Assembly (NCBI GenBank): GCA_016928715.1
Contig: JAFGKG010000119.1
Span: forward strand, 1 to 41,751
Source: Chloroflexia bacterium
Lineage (GTDB): Bacteria; Chloroflexota; Chloroflexia; DTKN01
Length of the DNA: 41,751 nt
Direction: 5' to 3'
Made by a program: the position numbers and the translations under genes. The stretch's first letter is position 1. Each line of letters begins with the position of its first letter. Positions 8,077 to 15,823 of the stretch are shown here, in pieces. Below the pieces are notes generated by a model. It had not been told where the DNA came from, did no database searches, and worked only from the letters and a program-made list of their open reading frames with translations.

Positions 8077-8991
8077 TCAGGCGAACCACCAGCTCAGGGC
8101 GACGAGCAGCAGGGCGATGGGGAGCATACAGCGGGTGTAAAAGGTGGCCCGCATGGCCAGGGGCAGCCAGCGGCCGGCCCGTTCCAGAAAGGACAGGACC
8201 AGCAAAGTCGCTAGGCCGGCCCACAGGAGTGCGGCCCACAGTGTCGGGAAAAGGCCGCTGTAGGCCAGGACCAGGGCCACCAGGCCCACGTGAGCGCTCA
8301 ATTCCAGGGCCTCCAGCGCCCGGAACAAGGCCAGCGGGCGCCCTCCCAGCGCGGAAAGAGCCGAGAATTGCTCATTCCGATCCCAAAACGGCCAGGGCAG
8401 CAGGATTAGCAGGAGCAGGGCCAGGGCCAGCATCAGCAGAGCCGGCCAAAGGGTGGTGGTAGGTTCGGGCAGCAGGGACAGTTGGCCCGAGTGCAGCAGC
8501 AGGGCTGTCCCGCCCAGCAGCAGCGGCAGAAGGCGGGCCAATTCCAGGGAAACCTGGCGGGAAAGATGCAGCACGGTCTGGGTTTCCCCAGAGAGGCCGG
8601 CGGCCCACAGGCGGGCCAGGGGCGGCACCGCCAGGCAGAGCAGGTACAACGGCAGGCCCACAGCAAAAGCCGGGGGCGTCGGTAGGCCCAGAGGGTTCCA
8701 GGGCAGCATGCCGGTGGCCCAGGACAGCGCCACCAGGCCCAGGAGGGCCGGCCAGGCGGACCAGGCCAGCTCGCGCGGCCGACCCACCGGGAACTTTTTT
8801 GTGGCCAGGCGCCCGAGTTCGCCCAAAGGCAGCCAAGCGGGGGGGGCTGCGCGCTGACGAGATAGTCCCCAGGGTCGTCGTCGCAGGTGTGCCCCCAGCC
8901 AAGCGGCCAATCCCCGCCAAAGCAAGCCCAGCAGCAGAGCCGTTAAAAAGCCCGGACAGACCAGGCCCCGGAACAAAGCTCCCCAGAACAC
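8077..8991 (-). CDS. Complex I / group 4 hydrogenase membrane subunit, NuoH/HyfC-like
   Basis: This 304-residue polytopic protein has about eight hydrophobic helices. The loop WDRNEQFSALSALGGRPLALFRALEALEL resembles the NuoH/HycD quinone-side or connector loops that link the membrane arm to the peripheral arm. The start is GTG 8991, which shares one base with the preceding TAG stop (TAGTG) and has a strong GAGGAGGAGG site. It is the last gene of a six-subunit run. Conservation is weak enough that the assignment rests on both sequence pattern and operon context. Confidence 0.8.
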   Translation of the reverse strand: MFWGALFRGLVCPGFLTALLLGLLWRGLAAWLGAHLRRRPWGLSRQRAAPPAWLPLGELGRLATKKFPVGRPRELAWSAWPALLGLVALSWATGMLPWNPLGLPTPPAFAVGLPLYLLCLAVPPLARLWAAGLSGETQTVLHLSRQVSLELARLLPLLLGGTALLLHSGQLSLLPEPTTTLWPALLMLALALLLLILLPWPFWDRNEQFSALSALGGRPLALFRALEALELSAHVGLVALVLAYSGLFPTLWAALLWAGLATLLVLSFLERAGRWLPLAMRATFYTRCMLPIALLLVALSWWFA

Positions 8992-9410
8992 TAGTCCTCC
9001 TCCTCGTCCGCCCCCTCGGGGAGCCGGATCCCGGGTCGTTTCTGCCAGGTCGCCTCGATGGCTTCCAGGATTGCCGGCGGGCTGGGTGGACAACCATGCA
9101 GGGTCAGCTCTCGTTCGGCAAAGAGATCTTCCATCTCGCTGCCGCAATCGCCCATGCGCAGGCAGGCCCACGGTTCCGGCACGTTCTCCCCCATGCGTCG
9201 CATTTGCTCCAACAGTGGGCTCAGCCAGACGCCGCACAGCAGCAGCACATCGGCGTGGGCCGGGGTCTGCACCCAGACGATGCCCCGTCGGGGGGCGCCA
9301 TAGCAGGGCGACAACGCCGAGCGGGCCTCCATAGCGCAGCCGCCGCAGCCCACGCCTTGCAGCAGGCAGACCCGAAGCGGTCCTCTGTCGCTCTGGTTGG
9401 TTTCGCTCAA
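8991..9410 (-). CDS. NuoB/HycG-like iron-sulphur subunit
   Basis: This 139-residue soluble protein would bind a single [4Fe-4S] cluster corresponding to N2 of complex I. Four candidate ligands are visible: Cys22 and Cys25 (GVGCGGCAME, CxxC spacing as in hydrogenases rather than the adjacent CysCys of NuoB), Cys89 (MGDCGSE) and Cys107 (LHGCPPSPPAIL, the family signature). The start is TTG 9410 with GAGGAGAG upstream; no ATG fits. An acidic tail (EGADEEED) ends the protein. It should pair with the NuoD-like subunit. Confidence 0.88.
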   Translation of the reverse strand: MSETNQSDRGPLRVCLLQGVGCGGCAMEARSALSPCYGAPRRGIVWVQTPAHADVLLLCGVWLSPLLEQMRRMGENVPEPWACLRMGDCGSEMEDLFAERELTLHGCPPSPPAILEAIEATWQKRPGIRLPEGADEEED

Positions 9411-9433
9411 GTGTCTCTCCTCGGGCCGGCGGC

Positions 9434-10801
9434 CTATCCGGCGATGGCGGCCCGCAGTGTCTGCAGCACCGGGTTTGGATAGAGGCCCAGCAGCAGCAGT
9501 CCGACGATCAGCAGTCCAATGACCCACAGGACCAGGCGGGACGGTTTTTGCAGGGCCACGGTCTGATCCGTAGCCAGCAGCGTTGGCCAAAGCGCCCGGA
9601 CCATGGCCAGCAGCAACAGGGCGGTGGCGACGAGCAGGCCGGCCAAAAAGGGCCAGCCCTGCTCTTGAGCCTGCACCAACAACAGCCAGCGCCCGACAAA
9701 ACCGCCAAAGGGTGGGATGCCGGCCAGGCTCAGGGTGGCAACCACCAGGCCCAGGGCCACCAAGGGCATGCGGTAGGCCACGCCGACCAAGCCGGCCACA
9801 TCGTCCCGACCGGTGCTCCACTCCAATACGCCAACGCAGGCCAGCAACAGGGTCAGGGCCAGCCCGTGGTGGATCGTTAAAAAGAGTCCGGTCTGCAGAG
9901 CAGCGGGGCTGGCCAGGCCAAAACTGTACAGGATCAGGGCGACGTCAAAGGAGGCGGCATAGGCCGCCAGTCGCTTCCACTGGCGCTGGCCATTGGCTAA
10001 TAGGGCGGCCAGTAGGCCGGCCAGGATGGCGCCCATGCTCAACCAGAGCGCGGAACGGGGGGTTTGCTGCAGCAGCCAGGGCAATCGTTGAAACTCCCCC
10101 GCCAAAAAGAGCAGGCCGGCCCCCTGAACCAGGGAGACCAGCAGTCCCGTGACCGCTGTCGAGGTATGCCCGGCCAGATCGGCAAACCAGAGGTGAAAGG
10201 GCGCCACGGCGGCGCTCAGTCCAAAACCGGTCACGACCAGCCCCAGGGCCAGTCGGGGCAGGATCAACTGATCGGGGGTCTCGACATAGAGGTCCAACAA
10301 CAGAAAGCCCATCACCAGGGCAATGCCGGCCAGGGTCATCATGATCAGGTACTTGAGGCCCGCCATCAGCGCCGAGACCGGCAGGAGTCCCACCGGCTCC
10401 TGGGGACGGTCCACCGTGCCCAGGACAATGGCCAGGCCGACCACCTCTAACAGCAGCACGATCACAATGCGATCGTCCAGGAGCACGATGGTGTTGGTGA
10501 CCCCCAGGATAAACAGGCCAATCGGTACGGGAAAATCACCCTGCAGTAGCTCCTGGGCGACCAAAAGTACCACGCCGGCCAGCAACAGAAACACATAGAG
10601 GAAAAGCCGCTCCAGTTGGCTCAGGGCCAGGGTTGCTCCTAACAGCCGGATCGGTTGTTCCAGGGGTAGATTCGCACACAAATAGCTCTCCAGGACAATG
10701 GTCGTCAGCGCCGCCCAGAGCAGCAGCTTGCGCTGCTGGCCCAATAAAAAGGTATAGAGGGCCACTACGAGGGGCAGGGCGATAAAGAGCAAGTACAGCA
10801 T
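9434..10801 (-). CDS. Antiporter-like subunit, NuoN/HyfF-like
   Basis: This is a 455-residue membrane protein of the proton-translocating antiporter-like family, about 13-14 helices. It shows the family features LALTLLLACVGVLEW and VATLSLAGIPPFGGFVGRW, the latter being the hallmark broken-helix region of NuoN/MrpD, and LGLVVTGFGLSAAVAPFHLWFADL with the conserved PFHxW. It probably moves protons or sodium ions in the membrane arm. The start at 10801 shares one base with the upstream stop (TAATG), indicating coupling. Confidence 0.9.
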   Translation of the reverse strand: MLYLLFIALPLVVALYTFLLGQQRKLLLWAALTTIVLESYLCANLPLEQPIRLLGATLALSQLERLFLYVFLLLAGVVLLVAQELLQGDFPVPIGLFILGVTNTIVLLDDRIVIVLLLEVVGLAIVLGTVDRPQEPVGLLPVSALMAGLKYLIMMTLAGIALVMGFLLLDLYVETPDQLILPRLALGLVVTGFGLSAAVAPFHLWFADLAGHTSTAVTGLLVSLVQGAGLLFLAGEFQRLPWLLQQTPRSALWLSMGAILAGLLAALLANGQRQWKRLAAYAASFDVALILYSFGLASPAALQTGLFLTIHHGLALTLLLACVGVLEWSTGRDDVAGLVGVAYRMPLVALGLVVATLSLAGIPPFGGFVGRWLLLVQAQEQGWPFLAGLLVATALLLLAMVRALWPTLLATDQTVALQKPSRLVLWVIGLLIVGLLLLGLYPNPVLQTLRAAIAG

Positions 10802-11583
10802 TAATCCCACTCCTCCGCCGAAGGCAACTGCCAGCCCTGGAGACGCAGGTAAAAGAGCAGGGCCAGGTAGGCCGACCCCAGGGCCAACAGGATGCTGACG
10901 GCATTGAGCAGGCCGATGGCTAGCAGGCCCATGCTCTCGGACAGCGTCGTGTACAAAAGGTCCACTCCCGCCAGACAGAGAAGCAGGCCCACGCAGATCT
11001 CCTGGACTTCTCGGGCGAAAAGGACGATAAAGAGGCCCGAGAGCGTCAGCCAGTACCAGGTCAGATCGACATAAAACCAAAAGGTCGTCTCTGGCAAGTT
11101 GACGCTGCCGACCAGGGGGTAGAGCCGGGCCAGGGCGTAGGTGGCCGCAATCAGGATGGCCAGGGCAAAGGTGGGCAATAAATAGACCCACAAACTAAAG
11201 CGGGCCCGCTCTTGTGTACGGGCCATGCGCCGCGCGGCCCAGCGCAGTCGAGCCTCGGTGATCTCATCCAGGGCCTGCTCGCTTTCCGGTGGACGAGCCC
11301 AGCGGCGCGAGATCACCGTGAGGGTCAGGATCCCCACCACCGTCAATCCCGTGACCGCCTTGACCGCGACCAGTGCGTTAGTCGTGAACTCACCCACGAC
11401 CAAGGTGCGCGGGATAAAGGTTTCGGGAAAGCGATCCAACAGTGCACAGAGCAAGAAATACTCCCCCAGCAGGGCCGGAAGAGCGATGCGCCAGTCGCGA
11501 AAAACGATCAGCAAGCCGCCAAAGACGAGAAAGCCAATCCACAGCCCCAATTCGACGCTCAGTTGTAGATTTTCCAGGCCCAT
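10801..11583 (-). CDS. HyfE/NuoK-like membrane subunit
   Basis: This 260-residue protein has three N-terminal hydrophobic helices (about 10-30, 33-50, 68-90), a charged cytoplasmic-type linker rich in Arg and Glu (95-130), and four more helices. The last three, with the buried acid in REVQEICVGLLLCLAG, resemble NuoK/HyfE, which couples proton movement beside the antiporter subunits. The long linker is not typical of NuoK (about 100 residues) and fits HyfE-sized proteins better. It sits between the NuoL- and NuoN-like genes with a 1-bp overlap downstream. The call is moderate for the exact class. Confidence 0.72.
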   Translation of the reverse strand: MGLENLQLSVELGLWIGFLVFGGLLIVFRDWRIALPALLGEYFLLCALLDRFPETFIPRTLVVGEFTTNALVAVKAVTGLTVVGILTLTVISRRWARPPESEQALDEITEARLRWAARRMARTQERARFSLWVYLLPTFALAILIAATYALARLYPLVGSVNLPETTFWFYVDLTWYWLTLSGLFIVLFAREVQEICVGLLLCLAGVDLLYTTLSESMGLLAIGLLNAVSILLALGSAYLALLFYLRLQGWQLPSAEEWD

Positions 11584-11586
11584 GGC

Positions 11587-13329
11587 TTACCTCGTCATTA
11601 CAATCAGGATTACAGCAGCCAGGATCAGTGTAACCAGGAGGAAATAGGTGGTCTGCTGCTCCAGAAACGTGACCAGCTGCTGGAATGCGGCCAAGGCCCG
11701 TCCGAACAAGGAGGCGGCAAAGCGGTACACGGGCTTGGGTTGGGCCAGCCAGGCCAACCAGGCGCTCTCGCCGAGCAGTGCCCGCGGCGGTTCTGGCAAA
11801 AGTGTGAGCGCACCTTCCGCCGGCTTCTCCTGGGGTAGGGAGGGGCGACGCAGGATCCCGCTCCAGAACGCTCCGCCCAGCCCGATCAAGAGCAGCAGGC
11901 CCATCCAGGCCGGCCCCCAGGAGGATAGGGCCAGGGAGCCCCAGGCCTGCTGCAGGACCAAGGGAGCCGTCGCCTCGACGATGCGCGCGGCAGGCTCGAA
12001 CTGCAGCCATTCTCCCAGGCCGGCGGTGGCCAATCCGGCCACCAGGAAGGGCAGACTCAAGGCAACAAAGCTCGCCTGGGCCCAGCCGGGCAGGGGATCC
12101 GGGGCCTCTTTTGCAGAAAGGAGGGACCAGCCGCGCCAGAGATAGGCCAGCGCGAGGGGTGTGCTTAACAGGACAAAGGGGATATACAGGGGGCGGTCCG
12201 CCCAGAGCAGCCCCCGCAATAGCAGGCAGCGTCCCACAAAGCCCAGGGACAGGGGCAGCCCAGCCGCTCCCCAGCCGGCTAGCAGAAAGATGGTCCGCCG
12301 GGCGGCCAGGGACAAACGCCCCTCTGCCAGGGCGAGGTGGAACAATAGCTTGCTCAGGAGCAGGTCCGCCAACAAGAACAGGCTGATCGGAATGGCCAGC
12401 GCGGTGTCCAATCCCAGTGCGAGCCAGAGCAAGCCCATTCGGGAGATGGTATCGCCGGCCTGGACCTGCCGACCACGCTCCTGGCGCATAGCCAGGACGG
12501 CGCCTCCCAGTAAACTGACGGTGCCTAGGATCATGACCAGATCCCGCGGACCGTGCACGGCTGCCCCTGAGAGCAGGCGCAGCCAGAGATAAGGCGCCAG
12601 CAAAAAGCTGCCACTCCCCAACAGCAGCGTGCTCACCGGACCGGGGCTCTCCGCCGCTGCGGTCGCCCAGGCGTGGAAAGGCACCTGGGCTGTCCGTATC
12701 CAGGCGCTGCCCAACAACAGCAATAGTACCGTTGGCCCGATCGCTCCTGGCAGCAGGGCGCCGATATACAGGCTTTGGCCGGAGCGGTCGATCAGGATCA
12801 GGGCGACCAGTAGGGGGTAGCCGGCCAGGTGTTGTACCCCCAGAAACCACTCGGCGATTCCCGGGGTGGGGATTTTCTCCCGGCGGTAGACCAGTAGGAA
12901 ATACATAGCCAGCAGTACCAGTTCCCAACCGGCATAGGCGACCAGTAGATCGCCGGAGCAGAGCAAGTGTAACTGGGCGGCCAACAACAGCAGGGTCCAG
13001 GGGGCAAAGCGGCCTTCTTCGGGCCGGGCGCCCAGCGCCATCCAGAGCAGCAGCAGCAGGGAGAACAGCACCGCCAACAGCGCAAAGGCGGCCGCGAGTG
13101 CGTCCAGGCGATAGACAAACTGGATCGGCCCCGGTGCCCGCCAGATCCAGTCAAGGAGCACGATCTCGTCCGGGCCTCGCAGTCCCGCCAGTAGAGGTAA
13201 CGACGCCAGCGCCAGTACGTTCAGGGACAGCCAGGCCGACCAGCGGGGTTGGAGCCAGCGGCTCAACAGCAGCAACAGGCTGCCCCCAGCGCCGAGCATT
13301 CCCATGCCAATGAGCAGGGCCTGGATCAT
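11587..13329 (-). CDS. Antiporter-like subunit, NuoL/HyfB-like
   Basis: This 580-residue membrane protein of the Nuo L/M/N family has about 15 helices. Recognisable features are the amphipathic conserved region LLGSAWIRTAQVPFHAWATAA with PFHxW, LLLLAAQLHLLCSGDLLVAYAGWELVLLAMY with the conserved acid in the WE pair, and GWGAAGLPLSLGFVGR. The C-terminal EQQTTYFLLVTLILAAVIL gives a terminal helix, but there is no complete lateral piston helix as in full NuoL. It lies 3 bp before the HyfE-like gene and 4 bp after the NuoD-like gene. Confidence 0.9.
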   Translation of the reverse strand: MIQALLIGMGMLGAGGSLLLLLSRWLQPRWSAWLSLNVLALASLPLLAGLRGPDEIVLLDWIWRAPGPIQFVYRLDALAAAFALLAVLFSLLLLLWMALGARPEEGRFAPWTLLLLAAQLHLLCSGDLLVAYAGWELVLLAMYFLLVYRREKIPTPGIAEWFLGVQHLAGYPLLVALILIDRSGQSLYIGALLPGAIGPTVLLLLLGSAWIRTAQVPFHAWATAAAESPGPVSTLLLGSGSFLLAPYLWLRLLSGAAVHGPRDLVMILGTVSLLGGAVLAMRQERGRQVQAGDTISRMGLLWLALGLDTALAIPISLFLLADLLLSKLLFHLALAEGRLSLAARRTIFLLAGWGAAGLPLSLGFVGRCLLLRGLLWADRPLYIPFVLLSTPLALAYLWRGWSLLSAKEAPDPLPGWAQASFVALSLPFLVAGLATAGLGEWLQFEPAARIVEATAPLVLQQAWGSLALSSWGPAWMGLLLLIGLGGAFWSGILRRPSLPQEKPAEGALTLLPEPPRALLGESAWLAWLAQPKPVYRFAASLFGRALAAFQQLVTFLEQQTTYFLLVTLILAAVILIVMTR

Positions 13330-13333
13330 CCGA

Positions 13334-14434
13334 TTACCTCACCAAACAGGGCTGGCAGAGCCCCCACGAAGCCACAATCACACCGACCTGGCGCACTTGC
13401 TGCCCCGGCAGAATTCGGGGCAGGGCGGTCAGGTGCAGCGGGCTCGACGAGATCCGTCCCAGCGCCGCCAAGCCTTGTTGAGGCCAACCCGAATCGACCG
13501 TTGCCTTGTGCTCCAGTTCCAGGCGCACCGAAAGTGGCCCGGAGGGGGCCTCTACCCAGGACTGGCTCTTGCCCGCTGGCAACACCAGTTCCCGCTCCCG
13601 GTGAACGGGTCCCGGGGGCAGGGATCGGCCTACCTCTTCCAGCAGGCGCAAACTCTCAAAGGTCTCTAAAAGCAGCACCACCCAGCGGGAAAAGGCGTCC
13701 CCCCCGTTCTGGGTGACGATCTGGACGGCTAGCTCGTCATAGGCCGCATAAGGCTGATCCAGGCGCAGGTCCCGGACTAGCTCCGAGGCCCGGGCCAGCG
13801 GCCCCCCGAGACCCAACTCCGCGGCCAACTCTTTGGTCAGCAGCCCGGCGCCCACCATGTAGGTGGCAAAGGCCCGCTGGGAGAGCACCTGATCGACCAG
13901 CCGATACAAAGTTGCCTTAACCCGGCGAACCAGCTCGCCGATGGCCGATAGATCCTGCAGGTCCCGGCGCAGGCCACCGGGTACGTTCAAGTCGGGGAAA
14001 AAGCGCCGGCCGACCAAGTGCTGGCGGGCCTCTAAAAAGGCCTCGCGTAGTTCCAGCAGGTTCAGGGCCGTGGCGTGCAGTCCCAGCAGTTCCAGTATGT
14101 CGGCGGCCACCAACAGGTGGCGAATCGGCCTCTCCAACTCGGCCAGGAGCACCCGCAGGTAACGGGCCCGCGGCGGCACCTCCAGCCCGGCCAGCGATTC
14201 CAGGGCCTGGCAATAGACCAGGGTGTAGGCCCAGGAAGAGGGGGCGCAGAGCCTTTCCACGCCGGCTAGGCCCTGTTCCAGGGAGAGGCCGGCCCAATCC
14301 TCCGGGCGAAGCCATTCCGGCCGCAGGATGGTGCTTTCCACGGTCCGTACAACGCCGGACTCGACCTCCAGGTCCAGTCGAAGCGCCGCCGGCCAAGCAG
14401 GATGGAAAGGACCGAGAGCAAGTTGCTGAGGCAT
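13334..14434 (-). CDS. NuoD/HycE-like catalytic-site subunit with degenerate NiFe ligands
   Basis: This 366-residue protein aligns with the large-subunit family shared by complex I (NuoD) and group 4 NiFe hydrogenases. The N-terminus LGPFHPAWPAALRLDLEVESG matches the GPxHPA opening. Where hydrogenases have CxxC in the first ligand motif, this protein has Cys63-Ala-Pro-Ser66 (RLCAPSSWAYT), so one ligand and the nearby His are lost. The C-terminal motif keeps Cys360-Gln-Pro-Cys363 (SWGLCQPCLVR) but lacks DP. A functional NiFe centre is therefore unlikely. The pattern fits the energy-converting-hydrogenase-related (Ehr) group. No NuoC-like domain is fused. Confidence 0.85.
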   Translation of the reverse strand: MPQQLALGPFHPAWPAALRLDLEVESGVVRTVESTILRPEWLRPEDWAGLSLEQGLAGVERLCAPSSWAYTLVYCQALESLAGLEVPPRARYLRVLLAELERPIRHLLVAADILELLGLHATALNLLELREAFLEARQHLVGRRFFPDLNVPGGLRRDLQDLSAIGELVRRVKATLYRLVDQVLSQRAFATYMVGAGLLTKELAAELGLGGPLARASELVRDLRLDQPYAAYDELAVQIVTQNGGDAFSRWVVLLLETFESLRLLEEVGRSLPPGPVHRERELVLPAGKSQSWVEAPSGPLSVRLELEHKATVDSGWPQQGLAALGRISSSPLHLTALPRILPGQQVRQVGVIVASWGLCQPCLVR

Positions 14435-14464
14435 GCAATCCCCATCCAGGACCCAGCGGGGGTC

Positions 14465-15346
14465 TTAGGCGGTGGGGAAGAGGTAAAGGATGACCAGGAC
14501 GACCCCTCCCCACAGCAGCAGGTTGAATAAAAAGGGCAGGTCTCGCAGCAGAATCTCCTCGGGACTGCCCCCACCGTCTTTTTGATAGACCAAATAGAGA
14601 TAGCGAAATACTGCATAGATGACAAAGGGTATGGTGAACATCATATAGGGGTAGGGTTCTTTGGGCAAATTGGGGGCAAAGACCGTATAGAGCGAGTAGG
14701 CCATTACCGTGCTGGCCGTGACCACAGAGACCATCTCCTCCAGCAGGGCCGGTGAGTACTCTTGCAGGATGCGGCGATGCCGGCTGGCGTCATTGTTCAG
14801 TAGGATGAGCTCGTGACGGCGCTTGGCCAGCCCCAGAAAGAGGGCCAACAGGAGCATACAGACCAACAGCCAGGGGGATATGGCCACCTGAATGGCGAGC
14901 GCACCGCCGGCCGCCCGTAGGACAAAGCCAAAAGCAAGGGCAAAGACGTCCAGGATGACCACGTTCTTTAGATAGAACGAGTAGGCCACCATCAGCCCAA
15001 AGTAGGCCAGCAGCACCAGGCCAAAGATCAGGTCCAACCAAAAGGCCAGGGCCAACGATACCGTAACCAGCCCGATCGCCGCGCCCACAGCCAGGCCTGG
15101 CCGCAGCCGGCCCGAAGCAATGGGGCGATTTCGCTTGCTTGGATGGATCCGGTCCCCCTCTATATCCACCACATCGTTGATCAAATAGACCGCGCTGGAG
15201 GCCATGCAAAAGTAGGTAAAGGCCAATAGTGACTTGGCCATTGCAGCCGGGTTCAGCAAGCTCCGGGAAAAGACCACGCCGGCAAAGACAAAGACGTTTT
15301 TTGTCCACTGCTTGGGACGCATACTCAACAAGAGGTCACGTAGCAC
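14465..15346 (-). CDS. UbiA-family prenyltransferase, decaprenyl-phosphate phosphoribosyltransferase-like
   Basis: This 293-residue integral membrane enzyme has about eight helices. The N-terminal SMRPKQWTKNVFVFAGVVFS and the metal/diphosphate motif NDVVDIEGDR (Asn57, Asp58, Asp61, Asp65), followed by HPSKRNRPIASG, are characteristic of the group that moves a phosphoribosyl unit onto polyprenyl phosphate, rather than of quinone-forming UbiA. The second Asp motif is KNVVILDVFALAF. It is the first gene of the operon whose next six genes are complex I-like. A near-consensus promoter lies upstream. Whether it serves the complex (for example quinone or lipid supply) or is simply co-transcribed is unknown. 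Confidence 0.85.
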   Translation of the reverse strand: MLRDLLLSMRPKQWTKNVFVFAGVVFSRSLLNPAAMAKSLLAFTYFCMASSAVYLINDVVDIEGDRIHPSKRNRPIASGRLRPGLAVGAAIGLVTVSLALAFWLDLIFGLVLLAYFGLMVAYSFYLKNVVILDVFALAFGFVLRAAGGALAIQVAISPWLLVCMLLLALFLGLAKRRHELILLNNDASRHRRILQEYSPALLEEMVSVVTASTVMAYSLYTVFAPNLPKEPYPYMMFTIPFVIYAVFRYLYLVYQKDGGGSPEEILLRDLPFLFNLLLWGGVVLVILYLFPTA

Positions 15347-15389
15347 GGTTCACCTCAGCTCTTTGATCCGCCCGAAAACATCCGGCCCT

Positions 15390-15418
15390 ATGATACCGCA
15401 AGTCGGTATACTCGTCAA
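15390..15418 (-). promoter_or_regulatory. Sigma-70 type promoter of the UbiA / complex I-like operon
   Basis: On the minus strand TTGACG (15418-15413) is followed after 17 bp by TATCAT (15395-15390), about 44 bp before the start codon. It is divergent from the promoter at 15437-15465. Confidence 0.7.
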
Positions 15419-15436
15419 CTGTGGGTCCCTTTTCAG

Positions 15437-15465
15437 TGGACAATCAGGCCAAGCTGTTGTAGAAT
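15437..15465 (+). promoter_or_regulatory. Sigma-70 type promoter of zinc-ribbon / glcD unit
   Basis: TGGACA (15437-15442), 17-bp spacer, TAGAAT (15460-15465), with TG one base further upstream of the -10 than in a standard extended -10. It would give a 5' leader of about 100 bases before ATG 15576. Confidence 0.6.
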
Positions 15466-15474
15466 GGGAACAAG

Positions 15475-15535
15475 CCTAACCGAGTTAGGGAAATGGCGGG
15501 CCGGGTTCGGCCCTGGCCCGGGGGATCCGCCCCGG
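15475..15535 (+). promoter_or_regulatory. Structured 5' leader with overlapping hairpins
   Basis: Three hairpins can form soon after the predicted start of transcription: CCTAAC/GTTAGG (15475-15489), CGGGCCGGG with CCCTGGCCCG (15497-15520), and CCGGGG/CCCCGG (15518-15535). The last two share bases 15518-15520, so they compete. This is seen by eye; function is unknown and no known riboswitch class was recognised. Confidence 0.4.
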
Positions 15536-15575
15536 AATAGTGGCCGTGCACAGGTTCGCCCTTCAGGAGGTACAC

Positions 15576-15773
15576 ATGACCGCCTGGTATCGTTACTCTT
15601 GTGAGGTTTGTGGCCACAGTGGGTTGACCCAGGATTGGGCCGGCTACCAGCAGGGGAAATATGTCTGTCCCAAATGCGGCGGCCTGAAATTCGAGGTGGA
15701 GGCGATCGACGCCGCCCCGCTGCCCGAATCCGGAGATGAGGTCGCCCCCGAGATCGATGACTCGTATGACTAG
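15576..15773 (+). CDS. Small zinc-ribbon protein
   Basis: This 65-residue protein has two CxxC pairs (CEVCGHSG and CPKCGG) about 24 residues apart, forming a rubredoxin-like or zinc-ribbon knuckle, then an acidic tail (SGDEVAPEIDDSYD). An ideal AGGAGG lies 5 bases before ATG 15576; an earlier in-frame ATG at 15540 lacks a ribosome site. It is 50 bp upstream of the GlcD-like gene and probably co-transcribed. It could bind zinc or iron; a role as a small electron carrier or assembly factor for the oxidase is possible but not shown. Confidence 0.8.
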   Translation: MTAWYRYSCEVCGHSGLTQDWAGYQQGKYVCPKCGGLKFEVEAIDAAPLPESGDEVAPEIDDSYD

Positions 15774-15823
15774 AGTCTGCATGCCCAAAGATTTGGACCC
15801 GCCGGGCCAAGTGAGGGAATGGT

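Noticed and set aside
13334-14434. Active NiFe hydrogenase large subunit
   Set aside because: Ser66 replaces a cysteine ligand, the His and DP features are lost, and there are no maturation genes.
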